Shown one piece after another: positions 45,549 through 53,572 of a stretch of 64,000 bases of DNA (its first letter is position 1; every line of letters begins with the position of its first letter). A model generated the notes under the pieces. The model had not been told where the DNA came from and did no database searches. It was given only the letters and a program-made list of their open reading frames with translations. The position numbers were made by a program, and so were the translations under genes. Source of the DNA: Tabrizicola sp. (GTDB lineage: Bacteria; Pseudomonadota; Alphaproteobacteria; Rhodobacterales; Rhodobacteraceae); the NCBI RefSeq assembly GCF_022842145.1, contig NZ_JALHQD010000001.1, positions 378,127 through 442,126 of the forward strand, read 5' to 3'.

Positions 45549-46001
45549 GTGTCCAATTCCAAGCCTCCCCTACCCGAGAAGCAGGGCGTGACCCTTCCCG
45601 TGGCGGCCGAGCAGGTATCGGTCACCGCCGCTCCACGCGTGACCGGCGTCGTCCGCGTCGATCTGCGCACCGAAACGGTCGAGGATAACGTCACGGCGAG
45701 CCTGACACGGACCGACGTGGCGGTGGAACGGCGGGAAGTCGACCGGATGCTTGCCCCGGGCGAGGAACTGCCCCGGATCCGCACCGTGGATGGGGTGACC
45801 ATCGTCCCGGTCCTTGAGGAACGGCTGGTCGTCGAAACCCGGTCCTTCCTGAAGGCTGAACTGCTCATCACCACCACAACCCTGTCCGAAGATGTGGCGA
45901 CACCCGTCACGCTTCGGCGCCAGACGGTCGAAGTGACGCGCACTTCGGCCCCCGATCAGGCGCAGCGGGGCCCAATTTCATCGCAACCAGGAGAGAACTG
46001 A
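45549..46001 (+). CDS. DUF2382 (YsnF-type) stress-associated protein
   Basis: This protein of about 150 residues contains a DUF2382-type domain: VAVERREVDRMLA..., then VPVLEERLVVETRSFLKAELLITTT and VTLRRQTVEVTR. Such domains occur in B. subtilis YsnF and desiccation or stress proteins; the function is unknown. GTG starts exist at 45549 and 45498; the former is used because the extra 17 residues look non-conserved. It overlaps the next DUF2382 gene by one base. Confidence 0.78.
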   Translation: MSNSKPPLPEKQGVTLPVAAEQVSVTAAPRVTGVVRVDLRTETVEDNVTASLTRTDVAVERREVDRMLAPGEELPRIRTVDGVTIVPVLEERLVVETRSFLKAELLITTTTLSEDVATPVTLRRQTVEVTRTSAPDQAQRGPISSQPGEN

Positions 46002-46849
46002 TGCAAACCACCGAACTGAGCCGCCGCGAGCTTGCAGCACTTTACGACGACATCGACGCGGCCGAGCGCGCCAGAAGCGCACTCCTCAGCCTTGGCATTC
46101 CCAGCACGGATATCCGGTTGGTGCGGGGCGAACAGTCCGGCGTGGCGGTCGAGGACCGGCGCGAAAGCATGGGCTTCTTCGAGGCACTCGCCGATCTGTT
46201 CATGCCCGATGACGATCGCACCACCTATGCCGAGGGCCTGACCCGTGGCAGCCACCTGCTGACCGTCACGGTCCCCGCGCATCTGACCGACGCGACCCTG
46301 GACGTCCTGGACGACGAGGGCGCGGTCGACATGGAGGACCGGATCCAGCAGTGGCAGGGCGAAGGCTGGACCGCGCCGGGCACCGGGTCCTTTGAGGAGA
46401 CCCGGATGGGCTTCGGCACCACCGCGACGATGGGTGATGCGGCCGCGGACACGGTCGGGCTCGGTGGCGCACAGGATCACGAAACGATTCGCCGCGCGGA
46501 AGAGCGCCTTGCCGTTGGCAAGCGCGATGTCTCGCTGGGTCGGGTGCGGGTACGCTCCTATGTCATCGAAGAGCCGGTAAGCGCCGACGTCTCGCTGCGC
46601 TCGGAGCGGGTCCAGATCGACCGCCGCGCCGTTGATCGGCCGATCACCGACGCCGACGACGCGTTCCGCGACCAGACGATCGAGGTCGAGGAAACAGCCG
46701 AAGAACCGGTTGTGGCCAAGACCGCCCGGGTGGTGGAAGAGATCGACGTCTCGAAAGCGGTGGACGAACACCGCGAGACGATCACCGACACCGTGCGCCG
46801 GACCGAGGTCGAGATCGAAGACGACCGCGACGACGATCTTCAGCGCTGA
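46001..46849 (+). CDS. General-stress/DUF2382-like protein
   Basis: A 282-residue, very acidic protein. The N-terminal part (about 15-110) has the general-stress-protein-17M-like pattern ALYDDIDAAERARSALLSLGI and LLTVTVPAHLTDATLDVLDD. The rest is DUF2382-like (IRRAEERLAVGKRDVSLGRVRVRSYVIEEPVSADVSLRSERV). No signal peptide. It is tightly coupled to the preceding DUF2382 gene, so the two probably form a heteromer or act in the same stress response (inference). Confidence 0.8.
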   Translation: MQTTELSRRELAALYDDIDAAERARSALLSLGIPSTDIRLVRGEQSGVAVEDRRESMGFFEALADLFMPDDDRTTYAEGLTRGSHLLTVTVPAHLTDATLDVLDDEGAVDMEDRIQQWQGEGWTAPGTGSFEETRMGFGTTATMGDAAADTVGLGGAQDHETIRRAEERLAVGKRDVSLGRVRVRSYVIEEPVSADVSLRSERVQIDRRAVDRPITDADDAFRDQTIEVEETAEEPVVAKTARVVEEIDVSKAVDEHRETITDTVRRTEVEIEDDRDDDLQR

Positions 46850-46856
46850 CGAAAGG

Positions 46857-46880
46857 AAAGGGGGCCAGGCGGCCCCCTTT
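46857..46880. terminator. Bidirectional intrinsic terminator
   Basis: AAAGGGGGCC (46857-46866) and GGCCCCCTTT (46871-46880) form a perfect 10-bp stem with a 4-base loop, with A/U tracts on both sides. It lies between the convergent DUF2382 and LOG genes; its right edge touches the LOG stop codon. Confidence 0.88.
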
Positions 46881-47704
46881 CACTTGTCGGGGACAACCCA
46901 CCCATCGATCACGCTGACCGCCTCTTCCGCAGTCTCGACCATTGCGAACAGCGACAGATCCTCGGGACTGATCACTCCTGCCTCGGCAAGAAGGCTCCAG
47001 TTCACCACCCTTTCCCACCAGTCGCGACCGAACAGAAGAAACGGAATCGGTTTCATCCGACCCGTCTGGATCAGGGTCAGGCTTTCGAACATTTCGTCCA
47101 AGGTGCCGAACCCGCCGGGGAAGACGCAAACGGCCTTCGCCCGCATCAGGAAGTGCATCTTCCGGATGGCAAAGTAGTGGAAGTTGAAGCTGAGGTCGGG
47201 CGTGACGTAGGCGTTCGGCGCCTGTTCGTGGGGTAGCACGATGTTCAGGCCGATCGACTGCCCGCCAGCCTCGTCCGCGCCGCGATTGCCCGCCTCCATC
47301 ACGCCCGGGCCGCCGCCGGTGCAGATCACGCCTTCGCGCCCGTAGGTTTCCAGGCTGCGCTCGGTCATGATCCGGGCAAACCGGCGGGCCTCGTCGTAGT
47401 AATGCGACAAGTCGGCCAGGGTTTTCGTGCGCGCGGTGTCGCGGTGTTCAGGGGCCGGGATGCGGGCGCCACCGAACATCACGATGGTGGATTCGATCCC
47501 TCGCTCGTCCATGATCAGTTGCGGTTTCAGCAATTCCAGCTGCAGGCGGACGGGTCGCAGTTCATCACGCGTCATGAAATCGCGGTCTGCGAAGGCCAGG
47601 CGATAGGCCGGGGCACGGGTCTGCGGCGTGTCGGGAATCCGCTTCGTCGCGGCGATGTCTTCGACACTGTCGCGGAACGGATGGCTGCGGGGTTCGTCTT
47701 TCAT
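46880..47704 (-). CDS. LOG-family protein (TIGR00730-like)
   Basis: A 274-residue Rossmann-fold protein with TGGGPGVMEAGNRGADEAGG and VFPGGFGTLDEMFE, the PGGxGTxxE motif of LOG cytokinin-activating phosphoribohydrolases and pyrimidine/purine 5'-nucleotide nucleosidases. It is longer than plant-type LOGs, with about 75 extra N-terminal residues, as in the PpnN-related branch. It probably cleaves nucleoside monophosphates. Confidence 0.88.
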   Translation of the reverse strand: MKDEPRSHPFRDSVEDIAATKRIPDTPQTRAPAYRLAFADRDFMTRDELRPVRLQLELLKPQLIMDERGIESTIVMFGGARIPAPEHRDTARTKTLADLSHYYDEARRFARIMTERSLETYGREGVICTGGGPGVMEAGNRGADEAGGQSIGLNIVLPHEQAPNAYVTPDLSFNFHYFAIRKMHFLMRAKAVCVFPGGFGTLDEMFESLTLIQTGRMKPIPFLLFGRDWWERVVNWSLLAEAGVISPEDLSLFAMVETAEEAVSVIDGWVVPDK

Positions 47705-47786
47705 GGGTCGCGCCTGGCAATTGGGTTGACCTTAGCCTTACCGGCACATGACCATAAGGGCCACCCGAAGTTTGAGGACTGCATGA

Positions 47787-48659
47787 ATGCACGAAGGGGA
47801 AACGGCGGTTTCGCCGGGCCTCGCCACCCGGCTGGTTGCAGAGCACTTCCCGCAGTGGGCCGGGCTTCGCTTGCGTCCCGTCGGCGTGGCGGGCAGCGAC
47901 AACGTGATGATCCGGTTGGGTGACGAGCTGGTGCTGCGGTTCCCGCGACTGGCCGGGGCCGCAGCGGCTCTGACAGTCGAGACGCGATGGCTGGCCTGGG
48001 TGGCGGGTAAGGTGCCGTTTGCGGTGCCCGAGGTGGTGGCAGTGGGAAGGCCGGGATGCGGCTATGCCCGCCCCTGGGCGGTAATGCGCTGGATTTCCGG
48101 AAAGGATGCGCTGGCAGCACCAGTGGATGACATGGCGGCCGGGCGGGCGCTGGCAGGATTCGTGGCGGCACTGCGGGGAACACCGTTGCCGGACGGGGTG
48201 CCGATCAAGCGGGAGAACCTCGCCTCACGGGACGCCTTCCTGCGGCAGATGATCGGGCACTTTCGGGATGAAGCGGACCCGCATCTGGTGACGCGGGTCT
48301 GGGAGTCCGCGCTGGCCTTGCCCGAGTGGACGGACTCTCCCGTCCTTGTTCATGCGGACCTGCATCCGCTGAACCTGATCACCCGCGGTGGCACCCTTGC
48401 GGCAGTGATCGACTGGGGCGCGTTCGGGGCGGGGGACCCTGCTTTGGACCTGATCTGCGGCTGGACGATATTGGAACCTGCGGGTCGGGCAGAGTTCCGC
48501 CAGCTTCTGGCCGTGGATGACGCCACCTGGGCGCGGGGCTGGGCCTATGCCTTCTCGAAGGCCGTCATGGCCGCCCCCTACTACCGCGACACCAACCCAG
48601 CGCTGCGCAGGGTGATGCTGAGCACCCTGCACCGCTGCCTCGCAGACCGGCCAGAATGA
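47787..48659 (+). CDS. Aminoglycoside phosphotransferase (APH)-family kinase-like protein
   Basis: This 290-residue protein-kinase-fold enzyme has the Brenner motif VLVHADLHPLNLI (catalytic Asp) and AVIDWGAFGAGDPALDL (metal-binding Asp). The family phosphorylates small hydroxyl compounds: antibiotics, choline, thiamine, homoserine or sugars. Actual drug resistance cannot be inferred. Two ATGs lie close together; the one at 47787 is in frame. Confidence 0.85.
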   Translation: MHEGETAVSPGLATRLVAEHFPQWAGLRLRPVGVAGSDNVMIRLGDELVLRFPRLAGAAAALTVETRWLAWVAGKVPFAVPEVVAVGRPGCGYARPWAVMRWISGKDALAAPVDDMAAGRALAGFVAALRGTPLPDGVPIKRENLASRDAFLRQMIGHFRDEADPHLVTRVWESALALPEWTDSPVLVHADLHPLNLITRGGTLAAVIDWGAFGAGDPALDLICGWTILEPAGRAEFRQLLAVDDATWARGWAYAFSKAVMAAPYYRDTNPALRRVMLSTLHRCLADRPE

Positions 48660-48714
48660 TTGCATGCAACCGCCCCGCTGGATATGAGGGCCGGGACGAA
48701 AAGGGGAGAGAGCC

Positions 48715-49539
48715 ATGTCCAACGCCGCACTGGAAGCCGCCATCGAAGCCGCCTGGGACGCTCGTGACGGGATCAGCCCCGCCACCAAAGGCGAGGTGCG
48801 CGATGCCATCGAGGCGACGCTGACGGCGCTGGACGCGGGGTCGTTGCGGGTGGCCGAAAAGCGCGGCAACGACTGGCACGTGAACCAGTGGGCGAAGAAG
48901 GCCGTCCTGCTGTCGTTCCGCCTGACGGACATGTACGAGATTTCGGGCAGCAACGGCGGGTCGAACTGGTGGGACAAGGTTCCGTCCAAGTGGCAGGGCT
49001 GGACCGCGGATGACTGGCGCAAGGCCGCATTTCGCGCGGTGCCGGGGTCCATCGTCCGGCGGTCGGCCTATATCGCCAAGGGCGTGGTGCTGATGCCGTC
49101 CTTCGTGAACATCGGGGCTTACGTCGATGAAGGCTCGATGGTCGACGGCTGGGCCACGGTGGGGTCCTGCGCGCAGATCGGCAAGAACGTCCACCTGTCG
49201 GGCGGCGTCGGGATCGGCGGTGTGCTGGAGCCGATGCAGGCCGGCCCGACGATCATCGAGGACAACTGCTTCATCGGCGCGCGGTCCGAGGTCGTGGAGG
49301 GCTGCATCATCCGTGAAGGCTCGGTCCTGGGGATGGGGGTCTTCATCGGCAAGTCGACCAAGATCGTCGACCGCGAAACCGGCGAAGTGATGTATGGCGA
49401 GGTGCCGAGCGGATCGGTCGTCGTCGCCGGGTCAATGCCGTCGAAGGGCGGGATCAACCTGTACTGCGCGGTCATCGTGAAGAAAGTAGATGCGCAGACC
49501 CGGTCAAAGACCAGCATCAACGAGCTTCTGCGCGACTGA
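48715..49539 (+). CDS. dapD: Tetrahydrodipicolinate N-succinyltransferase
   Basis: A 274-residue left-handed beta-helix acyltransferase. N-terminal helical domain, then hexapeptide repeats from about residue 105 ([28 protein letters not shown], then [32 protein letters not shown]). It succinylates THDP in the lysine/meso-DAP pathway; dapE lies 2.3 kb downstream and dapB about 10.6 kb downstream. An AGGGGAGAGAGCC RBS precedes the ATG. Confidence 0.96.
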   Translation: MSNAALEAAIEAAWDARDGISPATKGEVRDAIEATLTALDAGSLRVAEKRGNDWHVNQWAKKAVLLSFRLTDMYEISGSNGGSNWWDKVPSKWQGWTADDWRKAAFRAVPGSIVRRSAYIAKGVVLMPSFVNIGAYVDEGSMVDGWATVGSCAQIGKNVHLSGGVGIGGVLEPMQAGPTIIEDNCFIGARSEVVEGCIIREGSVLGMGVFIGKSTKIVDRETGEVMYGEVPSGSVVVAGSMPSKGGINLYCAVIVKKVDAQTRSKTSINELLRD

Positions 49540-49542
49540 ATC

Positions 49543-51111
49543 CTACGCCACCAGAAGCGCCGCGACATGGGCGCGGACTTCGGGGCGGGCCGCGGGGCCA
49601 TAGCTTTCGGGGTCCGCCGCCAGTTCGGGGAACAGCGTCAGCAGTTCCTGCTGCACCTCCGGGTCGTGGCCGGAGAGCGTGGTGGGTCCGGGGTAGTAGC
49701 TTTCGCTCCACAACCCTTCGGCAGAGATGATCTCGTGCCGCGCGAATAGCAGGTGGTGGTAGGTCACCGGAGCCCCGGAGTGGTCCTGGGCCAGACGCCC
49801 CGCGCGCACGAGGTGGATCGCCTTCACCAGCACCTCCTCCTCGCCCGCATAAAGCTGGGCGCGCCAGCCGGTAAAATGCAGCCGGTGCTGCGGCGACACG
49901 GCCACCGCCCCGTGGTCGCCGAAAGCGCCCGCCGGGATGCGGACCGCGGCCATCGCACCGGCCGACGGCACCTGCCGCACGCCGTGCCAGGCGACGGGCT
50001 GGAAGCCGTGGTCCAGCGTCAGGACCAGGTCGCCGACAGCAATCTCCTGAACCGGCAGAGGTCCGCGGATCGTCTGGATCCGCGTGCCTTCGACGAAGCA
50101 GGGAACGACCTCGCCGGTGACGAAACCAACATCGGTGATGCCGTTCTGGTTCGTCACCTCATAGGAAAAACTGGTTTCGCCAAGGGGATCGTCCCACTCC
50201 GAGACGGCAGTGATAGTGCCATCGGCGTTGACCACGATTTCCAGGCCCGAGGGCAGGATCACATGGTCGCCGGCCTTGACCGGGATGCCGTTGATCTTGG
50301 TGATACGGAGCGTACCGCCGGCGGTGTTGGTGTCATTTCCGACCAGGTCGACCGTGGTCTGGTCGTTCAGCCCCACCGTGAAGGCATCCGCCTGTGCGAT
50401 CACCCCGGTCTGGATGGAATCCCCTGCGATCAACAGGTTGCTGTCATATGCCGTGTCGCCCCCGTCCGCGATTCCGATCCGGATCGAGTTCACCTGACCG
50501 GGTATGACCGGCGCCTTCAACGTCAGGGTGACGGTGAACCCGTCCATCTCGGTGTTGTAGATGTCATTCGTGTTGTCGACGTAGAGGTTTCCGTTCGTCG
50601 TCGGGTTGATGTTGTTGATCGAGATGTCACCGTCTCCGACCGTCAACTGGGCCTTTTGCCCGTTGACCCAGATGCCGACCGCATCGTTGAAGCCGGATCC
50701 GACGTATTCCAGATACTCCTCCGACGAGAAGGTGATCTGCATGGTCAACGTCGAGCCGACCGGGATGAAGTCGGACTGGAAAATCGCGCCGTCGTAAGTT
50801 GGCGCTCCGGCAATTTCGTTCAGGCGGCTATCGCCGTCGATCCCGGCGGTGTCCGTTGTCGTCCCGGACGACAGGTTGACGTCGCCCGAGGCGTTGGTGA
50901 AATCGGTTGCCCGGCCGGTCGACAGGATGACGCCGCTGTCAGCAGGCGTGACGTCCGGCGCAACGGTGTCACCCTGGCTGTAGATCCCGGCCGATGTGGG
51001 GTCGCCCATGTAGGTGGCGTTGACGACCTTGATACCGGTGCCGAACATCGCCTCGGCCAGCTGCAGTGCGCTGACGTTCGTCTGGATCGGCAGTTCGCTT
51101 GCCTCGGGCAT
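49543..51111 (-). CDS. Choice-of-anchor L / Hint-domain protein
   Basis: A 522-residue Asp/Asn/Thr-rich protein. Residues about 10-230 match a choice-of-anchor L-type beta-sandwich (FGTGIKVVNATYMGDPTSAG, MQITFSSEEYLEYVGSGFND). Next is a cadherin/Ig-like module (DAFTVGLNDQTTVDLVGND). From about residue 345 there is a Hint domain starting VPCFVEGTRIQTIRGPLPV with its N-terminal Cys, VGDLVLTLDHGFQPVAW and SPQHRLHF. The Hint fold probably self-cleaves. No classical signal peptide, so type I secretion is possible. ATG 51111 has GAGGAAC; an ATG at 51159 is weaker. Confidence 0.85.
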   Translation of the reverse strand: MPEASELPIQTNVSALQLAEAMFGTGIKVVNATYMGDPTSAGIYSQGDTVAPDVTPADSGVILSTGRATDFTNASGDVNLSSGTTTDTAGIDGDSRLNEIAGAPTYDGAIFQSDFIPVGSTLTMQITFSSEEYLEYVGSGFNDAVGIWVNGQKAQLTVGDGDISINNINPTTNGNLYVDNTNDIYNTEMDGFTVTLTLKAPVIPGQVNSIRIGIADGGDTAYDSNLLIAGDSIQTGVIAQADAFTVGLNDQTTVDLVGNDTNTAGGTLRITKINGIPVKAGDHVILPSGLEIVVNADGTITAVSEWDDPLGETSFSYEVTNQNGITDVGFVTGEVVPCFVEGTRIQTIRGPLPVQEIAVGDLVLTLDHGFQPVAWHGVRQVPSAGAMAAVRIPAGAFGDHGAVAVSPQHRLHFTGWRAQLYAGEEEVLVKAIHLVRAGRLAQDHSGAPVTYHHLLFARHEIISAEGLWSESYYPGPTTLSGHDPEVQQELLTLFPELAADPESYGPAARPEVRAHVAALLVA

Positions 51112-51370
51112 GCGTTCCTCGCGTTTCTGCAAAGTTTCATGCAAGTTGGCGGGGAACATCTCAGGAACGGTTAACGGGTCCCTTCAAGATTTCTAAAATT
51201 GTCTGGATCAGATGCCCCCCGCCGATCAGGGAAATGCAGGACAGCTTCGGCGGCGCAATGCCCCTCAAAAGCCCGCCATGCTGACGGACGATCGACTTCA
51301 GCCGCCCCCAGTGAAGGGTGGCGAAGCAAGATGGCTTCCGCTATGCCTTGCTGGTCTTTCGGAGGAAGCC

Positions 51371-51703
51371 ATGTCGGACGAAGCCAAGCCCAAACGCCCG
51401 CAGCAGGTCTATTCGCTGATCGTAGAAGTGGGCCGCAAAGCGGGCGACGGCCTCCCCCCCAAAGCCACCGGCGCGGCACTTTTGTGCTATGCCTCGGGCG
51501 TGGACGAGGCGGAGGCGGTGCGCGAGACTGTGGCGATTCTGAAAGAAGCCGAGATGGCTCCGCTGGAGGTGCAGGGCCTCGGCACGCTGGAGGACCGGAT
51601 GAAGTCCGGCGAAGAGATCGACCAGGAGGAACAGTTCCTGATGGAGCGGGCGCTTCGCGAGAATTCGGTCATCGTCGCCGAGATCACGCCGTTTTTCGAC
51701 TGA
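51371..51703 (+). CDS. Small acidic conserved-looking hypothetical protein
   Basis: A 110-residue cytoplasmic alpha/beta protein ([69 protein letters not shown]). I do not recognise it. GGAGGAAGCC precedes the ATG, a strong RBS. Its last codons plus stop (TTCGACTGA) are repeated twice downstream at 18-base intervals. It is followed by dapE. The 259-base gap upstream holds no gene I can support. Confidence 0.78.
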   Translation: MSDEAKPKRPQQVYSLIVEVGRKAGDGLPPKATGAALLCYASGVDEAEAVRETVAILKEAEMAPLEVQGLGTLEDRMKSGEEIDQEEQFLMERALRENSVIVAEITPFFD

Positions 51704-51739
51704 CGCCCCATCTTCGACTGATACGCGTTCTTCGACTGA
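51695..51739 (+). repeat. Tandem 18-bp repeat duplicating a stop codon
   Basis: TTCGACTGA occurs at 51695, 51713 and 51731, exactly 18 bases apart. The first copy is the natural Phe-Asp-stop of the 110-aa gene; the others are in the same frame, giving back-up stops. Confidence 0.75.
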
Positions 51740-51830
51740 CACCCGTCACCTCTGCGCGCCAAACGCCTTGCGGTTGCAGGCCCCGACCCAAGCGGCTACG
51801 GATCATGCACGCCCCAATCTGGAACTGATG

Positions 51831-52982
51831 ATGCCCTTCGAGCCCGTAGACCCGGTGGAACTGACTGCAAAGCTGATCCGCTGCCCTTCTGTCACTCCTG
51901 CCGAGGGTGGAGCGATCACCCTTTTGGAAGGTCTCCTGGCGCAGGCGGGTTTCACCTGCACGCGCGTGGACCGCAACGGGATCGCCAACCTTTACGCCCG
52001 CTGGGGAAAGCAGGGCGCGAACCGGGCCTTTGGCTTCAACGGGCATACCGATGTGGTGCCTGTGGGCGACGCCGAAGCCTGGCGGTTCAATCCCTTCGGC
52101 GCCGAGATCCGGGATGGGTTCATGTATGGCCGCGGTGCCTGCGACATGAAGTCGGGGGTTGCGGCCTTCGTTGCGGCGGCGATGGACTTCGTGCGCGACA
52201 CGCCCCCGGACGGGGCGGTGATCATCACCATCACCGGCGACGAGGAAGGCCAGGGCAAGGACGGGACGATTGCCATCCTGGACTGGATGGCCTTCAACGG
52301 CGAGCGGATGACGCATTGCCTGGTGGGAGAGCCCACCTGCCCGAACGAAATGGGCGAGATGATGAAGATCGGCCGTCGCGGATCGCTGACCTGCGACATC
52401 ACCGTGGAGGGCGTGCAGGGCCACTCGGCCTATCCCCACCGGGCGAAGAACCCGCTTTCGGCGCTGGTGAAGCTGCTGACGCGGCTGGAGGCAGAGCCGC
52501 TGGACCGCGGCACGCCGCATTTCGACCCCTCCACGCTGGCGATCACCACCATCGACTGCGGGAACCCGGCGGGCAACGTGATCCCGGCACGGGCCACGGC
52601 GCGGATCAACATCCGTTTCAACGATACCCACTCCGGCGATACCCTGTCGTCCTGGCTGCGGCATGAAGCGGAAGCGCTGGCCGAGGCGACGAAGACCGAG
52701 ATCGGCTTGCGGATCTCCGTCTCGGGCGAGGCCTTCCTGACGCCCCCCGGCGAGTTGTCGGCACTTGTGGCGCGCGCAGTCGAGGCCGAAACGGGGCGCA
52801 AGCCCGTCGCTTCGACCTCGGGCGGAACCTCGGATGCGCGCTTCGTCAAGGAGCACTGCCCGGTGGTGGAATTCGGGCTGGTCGGCAAGACCATGCACCA
52901 GGTCGATGAACGCGTGGCAGTAGACCAGATCGATCAGCTGAAGGCCGTCTATGGCCGCATCCTGCGGGACTATTTCGCATGA
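51831..52982 (+). CDS. dapE: Succinyl-diaminopimelate desuccinylase
   Basis: A 383-residue M20 metallopeptidase-family enzyme with Zn ligands in [24 protein letters not shown] and [12 protein letters not shown] (catalytic Glu), and a dimerisation domain from about 180. It releases succinate from N-succinyl-LL-DAP. Two consecutive ATGs at 51828 and 51831; the second has better spacing to GGA. It overlaps the next GNAT gene by ATGA. Confidence 0.95.
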   Translation: MPFEPVDPVELTAKLIRCPSVTPAEGGAITLLEGLLAQAGFTCTRVDRNGIANLYARWGKQGANRAFGFNGHTDVVPVGDAEAWRFNPFGAEIRDGFMYGRGACDMKSGVAAFVAAAMDFVRDTPPDGAVIITITGDEEGQGKDGTIAILDWMAFNGERMTHCLVGEPTCPNEMGEMMKIGRRGSLTCDITVEGVQGHSAYPHRAKNPLSALVKLLTRLEAEPLDRGTPHFDPSTLAITTIDCGNPAGNVIPARATARINIRFNDTHSGDTLSSWLRHEAEALAEATKTEIGLRISVSGEAFLTPPGELSALVARAVEAETGRKPVASTSGGTSDARFVKEHCPVVEFGLVGKTMHQVDERVAVDQIDQLKAVYGRILRDYFA

Positions 52983-53410
52983 CACCCGCAACCCTGAAAA
53001 TCGATGTCACTCAGGACATTGCCACCTGCCAGCGCCTGCGCCGGGTGGTGTTCATCGAGGAACAGGGTGTCAGCGAGGCTGACGAGGTGGACGGGCGGGA
53101 CACGAGCGCCATTCACCTTCTGGCGGTGGACGGTGATGTCCCGGTCGGCACGGCGCGGCTTTTGGTGAAGGGCAGCACCGGCAAGATCGGCCGGGTCTGC
53201 GTCCTGCCGCAGGCGCGGGGAACCGGCCTTGGCGCCGCGTTGATCAAGAAGGCGCTGGATGTGCTCCGGGCCCAACCGGGGCTGACCGAGGCCTATCTGG
53301 GGTCGCAATCGCATGCGACGGGCTTCTATGAAAAGCTGGGCTTTGCGGTAGAGGGCGAGGAGTTCGACGACGCCGGCATTCCCCACCGCCACATGCGCCG
53401 CACCCTCTGA
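52979..53410 (+). CDS. GNAT-family acetyltransferase (ElaA-like)
   Basis: A 143-residue GNAT protein: [20 protein letters not shown] at the start, [20 protein letters not shown] as the acetyl-CoA loop and [23 protein letters not shown] near the end, the pattern of ElaA-type acetyltransferases. Substrate unknown. Translationally coupled to dapE by a 4-base overlap. A dispersed repeat follows its stop. Confidence 0.9.
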   Translation: MTPATLKIDVTQDIATCQRLRRVVFIEEQGVSEADEVDGRDTSAIHLLAVDGDVPVGTARLLVKGSTGKIGRVCVLPQARGTGLGAALIKKALDVLRAQPGLTEAYLGSQSHATGFYEKLGFAVEGEEFDDAGIPHRHMRRTL

Positions 53411-53412
53411 CC

Positions 53413-53530
53413 GGTGGCTTTCTGACGGAGCGCTGACGCGCAAGTCCTTTGTCTCGCCCTTCACGCGTGAAGAACGCGTAAAGGGCTCGGGTTGCCTCCG
53501 GCGGGGATATTTGGCCAAGGTGAATTGGCT
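53413..53530 (+). repeat. Dispersed intergenic repeat, composite copy 1
   Basis: It holds TTTCTGACGGAGCGCTGACG, then a hairpin GCCCTT.ACGCGT/ACGCGT.AAGGGC (53457-53486), then CGGGGATATTTGGCCAAGGT. The same three parts in the same order recur at 57210-57345. It fills the gap between the GNAT gene and rnr. Confidence 0.75.
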
Positions 53531-53572
53531 TGCCGGGTAGTCTTGCAGCGGGCAGCGTGCTAGGTCTGGGGC

